The notes under the pieces: generated by a model | What the model saw: only the letters and a program-made list of their open reading frames with translations | What the model was told of the DNA's origin: nothing | Database searches by the model: none | Program-made: the position numbers and the translations under genes | Source: Labyrinthula sp. Ha | Lineage: Eukaryota; Sar; Bigyra; Labyrinthulida; Labyrinthulaceae | Length of the DNA: 64,000 bases | NCBI GenBank assembly: GCA_015227615.1 | Contig: JAALGZ010000005.1 | Coordinates: 2,071,332-2,135,331 of the forward strand | Reading direction: 5' to 3' | In this document: piece by piece, positions 57,800 through 64,000 of the stretch | Position numbering within the stretch: position 1 is the stretch's first letter | How the letters are laid out: each line of letters opens with the position of its first letter

Positions 57800-60700
57800 C
57801 AATAAATATTGGAGAATAAATACAATTAAGGTTATCTGTGTATTTTAATAATTACAGTTCTATTTTTGCTCAAAGTATTATTTTCCACAGTAGTGATGAA
57901 ATACTATTTTCTAAGGAAATGTAATAGTATGAATGTTAATAAGAAAATATTTTGTACCCTGTAAATATTAACACTTTTGCAGTAGAAGAAGTCTACAAGT
58001 TAAATGACCATAGTCCATAGTGTTTCCAGTCACATCTTATATATTTAGGGATACGAAATCATTTGCATTTTGTATTGTGAGAGACATAACACAGTTTCTT
58101 TCGCAGAACCATGAAAATTGTACATTTAGTGTAAAATCAACGCTTTTAGTATCATATGGTATTGCTGGATTCCATTTCAGTACATGATAGTTTACAATCC
58201 TCAAAAACTATATTTTAAGGTCTAACCAGAAACAAAAGCCATCAGTATAAAAGTAAATTAAACTGCTGTTACTGGTGTCCGTCATTAAAGACATCGACTT
58301 TAGATGTCCAATAGGTAAGAGGTAGCAATAGAGTTACACACACACAAAGTTACTGGGTATGTATGAGGGTATGAGTATATTTTATCGTGTTGTTTCTTTT
58401 ATAGCAATATAACAAGAACCAAAGCGAACATGGAAAAGGTTATCATTAAAATACAAACCATTGAAAAAACTGTGAATTTTTAAAACCATTCAACAGTACT
58501 AAAAGATCAAAAAAAAAATCATTAAGATAACTACTATTAAGTTCAGTTTAAGATAAATACCTGGGTTATCGTCTGAATAGAATTTATTAAAGCAGGAAAA
58601 GAGCAGCAATTTTGTGCAAGTATCAAAACAGGAACACATGATAGACACAAATTCTTGATGCCCGAAACCATATCATAACTGATTACTCCAGCAACAACTC
58701 AAGATATCACTATCTACTTGCCAATTTATTTGGAGAAGCTCTCCTATCGCATACACCCCCATCGAACTACCACAAAGAAGAGTTACTGATCGGACCCGGG
58801 AACCTTACACAAAGTAACTTAGATTATTTTGACCAGTGATAAGGAGGTAACAATGATATTTGTTGGGTAAATAGTATTTTTAGAAGTAAAAATAATTTTC
58901 CATATTTTGCGAAGTATTGGGCTGTAGAGAGAGCTGACCGATATGTGTCTTTGGATAACAATCTGCCGTCCTAAAACTGAGGGAAACAACCACCATTAAT
59001 CTTCAACAAGAACATATTAGTAGTGACAAACCACAACCACATATTATAGATGGAGCAATAGAGAAAATCTAATAACTGTAAGGTTTACTTGAATAACGCA
59101 CATAGCTTATTTATGACCGCCTTTATAATTTTGTATACATTAATCTCAACACTTTTTGTTTGTAGTTGCGCAGTTAGGGTATTTGGTAACCCACAGGGGA
59201 AGTTGACCTATAAGACATGTTTTGGATACTTAAATTTTAAGAACTGAGCAACAGCTATAAAAGAGAAAGAAATAGTCAACAAACCAGGGAGCCAGTTCGC
59301 CGACGACTACCAACAAAAGTAGGGATAGGATTTGGTTCATTGATAATTTATCAGTAAAAATATTGCCCATATCCTTTATTGATTGAATTTAGTGATTTGA
59401 TGACCATTTTTACTTATTATTGATAATCAAGTGATAATCAAAATGAAATCAGAATGATTTGATAAAAATCATAATCTCAATGCTCTTATTGATATTCAGA
59501 ATTATAACAATTATTTCCCAGTTATTAATGACTTTTATCAAATCCGATGCCTAATCAACAGCATGAGGCAGAGAGCTAAGATAAGAGAAATTGCCCATAT
59601 AGGGAATAACACATCGGAAGCTGTATTGGGGTAATATTGTTTATCTTAGAACTTATTCACGTTTAGAATACGCTAGATGTATTTCTACTTACAATAAAGA
59701 GCGTTCATTCACCTATAAGCTTAACCTTTATTTCAAGTTGAATTAATAAAATGTAGTAGATCCATAAGAGCTAGCTTCACTCAGTAAAACACTTAAAATT
59801 TTAATCTTTGTTGCCTCCTATGCTTTGAGTCAATATTTTGACTAGCGAACTCCATCATCTTCATTATGGTATACAATTTGTATAGACTTCCTGAACTCTA
59901 CATCACCCGGAAAACATACGGACACGGACTTGTTCTCATTTCTTAGTACCATGTCTTAGCCAAATGTAAAAGTAGCAAATTATAATCTGTTAATATTTCT
60001 TGTACCAAAAGAAAAGATGTTCGAGACGAGTCCCCTTCCCGTTTTAAAAATATTATGAAAAACATGCATCAACGGCATAGGCCAAGAAAACTCTATATTC
60101 TTTCTACTATTGCAAAAAAACATTCCAACAATATTTCGCTCTAAACAGACAGCACTCCTTACCCTGTGAAACTTTAGATTCTTAACAACAGTGGCCTTGA
60201 CATGAACAAATTGTACTAAGATATTAGAAACTATGAAAGAATTAACTCAATAGTGCAAATACCAATAACCCGGATACCATTTATTTAACACCAAACACCA
60301 CATAAACTCCACTTTCAAATTATCAAATCAGCTCTTCTCATATTTCAGAGGAACAGAATAAACATGATATTGACATTACAAGGGTCTATATGTATGGTTA
60401 AGTTACACAAGGCGTATTAAAGCGAGCTTTCTTTTCCTTGAACATAAGCTCGATAGATGAATTTTGGCCAGGGTGCTCAACTATGATTACATGACTTAAC
60501 CAATAAGACAACCTTCTATGATAAACTAAAATCTCTATGACGCATACAAGTCAAACGACGACACATCTTCTCTCCTTAGATTTATAATTCTCTAGTGAAT
60601 TATAGACTGATCGGTGTGATTAGACTAATTTCCAATTATAATGTCATGATCAGTCATGTTAAAATTAGTCTTCACTACATAAAACTTGGTTAACAGATGC

Positions 60701-63347
60701 AGCGGCATAGTACCAGGACTATAAAATGCATTGGTTTATGCAATACCTTATTAGAAATAAATAGACAGATTCACAGTGAAAAAAACATTCTGTATTAAGG
60801 GTAAAAGTAAACTAATTTTAATGAAGCTGATGAAATTTTCTCGGGACTTTCCCATAGAGAATCCTTTTTAGAGTGATATAAGGTGCTAACTTCATATCAT
60901 CATTCCATTGAAGAAACCCTTAAGGATTGTGTGTAGAAACTGAACGCTTTCTAACTGTTAAAAATTTGTTAAGTCTCTGTAGAATAAGAACTAGATTAAT
61001 GGTTCTGTAAAATGGAAAGTTAATTCTTTTCATATCTAAACGCCATTATTATTTCCTGGATTTTTTCGCCTCTCTATAACACTGGCTTTCAAGAAATGTC
61101 AAATTTCACGTAGCATTTATATCACGCTGGTTAAATTTTCTGTTCACAAAGCTATGGAACAAGTTGAAAATCCCATAGCTTAGCACCGAAGAAACTAATC
61201 TATGGTCGATTTCCAGATAAGACACTAATTAATCCTTAAGCTCTGTTGCAATATTGCAATGTACCAGTTAAATGGCTTCATCTATGGGCCTTTACCTGTT
61301 TTTTTATCAGAGAGTACTGTGGCTCTTATTTATTTTTAAACTGCTCAAGTTTCGCAAAGTTTCAGCTGGTGATATCACACCAGAAATTGGATATTATATG
61401 TTTTAAGTTTTTTTAATCTAGCTAAGTTCTCACTTCCTTAAGCCAAATACGGTCATAGCACTTGTACTAAATCGGGTTCTTGAGAAGGCAAACGTGCATC
61501 ATTTTACAGTATTATATAGTACTTAAGCCATTCAGATGATACGCCATGTATTGGACAACTAACACTAAGACAATCAAGTAAGACTGCAACCCAAGTTGAT
61601 TATAGTTTGGTAGTTATCTTTAAACTAAGTGTGGAAGTATGATCATACTATTATCATTTCAATGTTTTGAAACCACGTATATTAGGAGCTCAACGTTGTC
61701 TTCCTTGGAAACGGTTAATTACAGTTAGATTATTTTATATTAATTGTCAAAGAGTGGGCACTGGAGAGAACCTTAGCTTGCTATCTGGTAGTGAGGTTGC
61801 ATGACTTTTCCACAGGGAAAAGTGCGATATTTGGGTCACTGTTGTGTGTGTGGATTGGTTATCCAAACTTTGATATTAGGAAACTGGTTCAGAAGCAAGA
61901 ACTCCATGAAATAAACCAAACAATTAAAACAAATCGCAAAAAAATGATGAAAAGAAATCTGAAAGAAGTTGGCAAAAGACAAATTAAACCGAAAAGTATA
62001 GTTCAGGGTTGTTCGCGGTGAGTTCAGTTCAAGACTGATCGTTGAATCTACCGGTCTCTCTGGAAGCTTATCTAGCTAATTCTGCAAAGGAGAGCATCAT
62101 AATCACTGTTACCAGAACCTAGAGGTTTTACCTAGCTGAAACCAAGGCAAAATGGTCGCAAAGTATAAAGTGATAATCATTGCTTGGGCAAAATTATATA
62201 CCATCAGGTCTGAATATATGTTATAAATAGACTAGAAACAAAAAGTGACTGAGTAAAGTCTTGTAAAAGTGCTATGAAAATAATATTTCTTCTTAAACAT
62301 ACATTATCTTTCTCTCTAACGCTGGCTTCTTAAAATATGCTTTCCATTACCTCCCATACACCATGGCCTACGGAATAGCCTTGAGTTCTTACTTGGTTGC
62401 TGCTACTTAGTAATTAAGAAGGAAATTGTGTACTATCTGGTGACCTAGGGACAGAGTGTTTTGATACATGTACCCAATAGGAGCGTTCTAGAAAGGATAT
62501 AATCAAGTAGCAACAAAGATATCAGACAGCATATATTCCTAATGCTTTAGCCCACTTCAAAGAAGGTGAGCACATGCTCTTACAAAAAACCATGAACTTT
62601 TGCAGTTGGGGCAAATTAAATAAGAACCCAAGGATTATGCTAAGCTTTGAATTGCCTGCAGATAACCGTAAAGTCAGTACATTTCAGCCTATGAGTGTAT
62701 GTTCAGATTTCTATTGTCCTGAAGAATAGAAGTAAACTAGAATTTTGTCGAAGCCAGATAAACAACAATCTGCTTTACGGAAGAGAAAATTTATCGTCTA
62801 TGCAATTTTATCCACCAAACAGATATTAGTACTGTTCTAGATAAGGCGAACTGAAAAATATTTGGGACACAAAAAGAATTTAAACCTTCGTAATATTATT
62901 TGTTGTGTAGACTAAGTGGTAATAATTTCCATTTTGTTTTGCGGATATACATCCCTATAAAATTCTCTTGCTAAGCCGTACGAGAATTTTTCGAGACTGG
63001 TGAGATGTAACCATATCATCTTACGAGGGATCAGATTCTTACACCCTGGAGCTCCCCACTCCAGCAAATTTCATTGACCAGAGTATATTTTGGGAATTTG
63101 AATTTTGCATAGTCTGATTTTTCAATGGGCGTAGTCCAAATTTCCACACTTAGGCTAAGTTTTTGGTGAGCGCAGAGGGATATTTCCATACTTTGCCTAA
63201 ATTTTGTGTGAGCAGAACAATTTTGACCAATTTCGGAATCAAAAAAATCACAAAACGAAGTTTATAATATAAAAACACCAAGAACAAACAAAAGGGACAA
63301 AACAAACACCAAGAAACAACGCAAGAAGGAAATAAGGATGAACTTAG
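57800..63347. other. Gene desert of 5.5 kb
   Basis: Contains the repeat copy at 59362-59600. A stretch at about 61720-62021 is open for 100 codons without an ATG, with a basic end (KTNRKKMMKRNLKEVGKRQ); it may be a relic but has no recognisable match. No RNA gene is seen. Confidence 0.55.
59362..59600. repeat. Dispersed repeat copy flanked by an 11-bp direct repeat
   Basis: The core at 59420-59555 matches, in reverse orientation, the left arm of the foldback element at 34247-34400. Shared blocks include TTTTTATCAAAT, TTGATTATCA and GGCATCGGATTTGAT, read on the opposite strand. It is bounded by ATTGCCCATAT at 59362-59372 and again at 59590-59600, 217 bp apart, which could be a target-site duplication. 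Identity was judged by eye. Confidence 0.55.
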
Positions 63348-64000
63348 ATGAAAGTTGAACCCTGCAAAGTTCTGTTTCAGCTGGAAATACTAGAAACAGT
63401 GAATAAGTTTACTGCAGGACGATTTAAGGTGGTCAAATGTAGTTCATACTACTTTACGAAAGCAGAAGCACACAAGAATCCAATTCAGGTAGCGGAAAGC
63501 TTCAAAGATGCAAAGTTGTATGTCGAAGTAGCAAAAAATTGTCCGTTTGAGGTAAACATTATTTTTGATTTGGCGAAAAAAAGCCTACATTCTTGTTGCA
63601 ATTTAACTTAATCGCAGTGGATACGAGTACAAGACAGATCTTAACATATAGAAATACGCTTCAGAGCTAAATAAATACCAAAAATATTTTATTAAAACTC
63701 TTGGAAAAGGGGAAACTACTGTTAGTCACGCAGAGCTGGTACGTTCTAAAGAATTTTCCTGGATTTTGTTAGAAAAAGAGTTGGTTAAAAAGCAAATGAA
63801 ACCAGCTGAAAATAAAAAAGAAGATACTTAAGATAAAAATATAGAAGTCTTAATGCAATGTAGTGAAATATGCTTAGCAAGAGGTGATGTATTTAAGATT
63901 TACTTTAACAAACTTAGAATTGACCGAGCTCAATTGAATTGAGTAACGGCTGAAGGAACTTTTCAAAAAAAGATGTAAGTTGTGGATTTGGATTGTATCT
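63348..64000 (+). pseudogene. Broken protein-coding sequence at the right edge, unknown family
   Basis: An 87-codon frame from the ATG at 63348 includes FKVVKCSSYYFTKAEAHKNP and LYVEVAKNCPFEVNIIFDLA. It loses frame at a run of seven A near 63578. One more base there would continue with KPTFLLQFNLIAVDTSTRQI. A second shift near 63645 leads into KYASELNKYQKYFIKTLGKG and LVRSKEFSWILLEKELV up to TAA at 63829-63831. The same frame continues (DKNIEVLMQCSEICLARGDVF) past a TGA near 63940. So one protein seems carried across three frames with two in-frame stops. Short introns could explain some breaks: GTAAAC...AAAG (32 nt, from about 63551) and GTACGT...GTTAG (34 nt, about 63739-63772). The first lacks the usual acceptor, and neither explains all breaks. 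The right end is beyond the window. Confidence 0.45.

Overview
This is nuclear DNA of a eukaryote, most likely a free-living, probably flagellated, AT-rich protist. It encodes a V-ATPase subunit, an importin-5 type karyopherin, SF3B2 of the U2 snRNP, an IGBP1/TAP46-type PP2A regulator, the gamma-secretase subunit PEN-2, an MFSD5-type transporter, a Roc-COR GTPase and an LRRC72-like ciliary leucine-rich-repeat protein. All three standard stop codons are used. Introns are few and extremely short: seven are 28-34 nt, plus one of 64 nt. Nearly all start GTA and end in a pyrimidine-rich TTAG or CTAG. I cannot name the lineage from sequence alone.

Layout: genes sit in compact islands separated by 5-9 kb deserts. 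Island A (700-5733) holds thiolase(-), V-ATPase D(+), a TPR protein(-), IGBP1/TAP46(+) and PEN-2(-), in alternating orientation. Island B (14568-16719) holds two membrane proteins of unknown function. Island C (23029-24649) is SF3B2 and island D (30024-33471) is importin-5. Island E (about 39861-46231) holds an orphan protein, the LRRC72-like protein, a TMEM33/Pom33-like protein, an orphan basic protein and the MFSD5 transporter. Island F (54264-57799) holds the Roc-COR protein and a basic coiled-coil protein. The right edge (63348 onward) carries a protein-like sequence broken by frameshifts and stops. Within islands, convergent genes end only 10-60 bp apart and divergent genes share promoters of about 110-230 bp.

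The deserts have no recognisable genes. They contain a family of imperfect foldback repeats (near 9.2-9.55 kb, 34.24-34.74 kb, 59.4-59.6 kb), a GC-richer structured patch at 24.72-24.92 kb, AT microsatellites and at least one short gene-like relic (25064-25346). I saw no convincing tRNA, rRNA, snRNA, CRISPR array or intact transposase.

The genes do not form one pathway. They are housekeeping genes (vacuolar acidification, nuclear import, splicing, PP2A control, intramembrane proteolysis, transport) mixed with lineage-specific proteins. The points most worth following are the tiny introns (none a multiple of three), the PEN-2 gene recovered only by joining two exons, the Roc domain with a large insertion, the island/desert architecture and the foldback repeat family.
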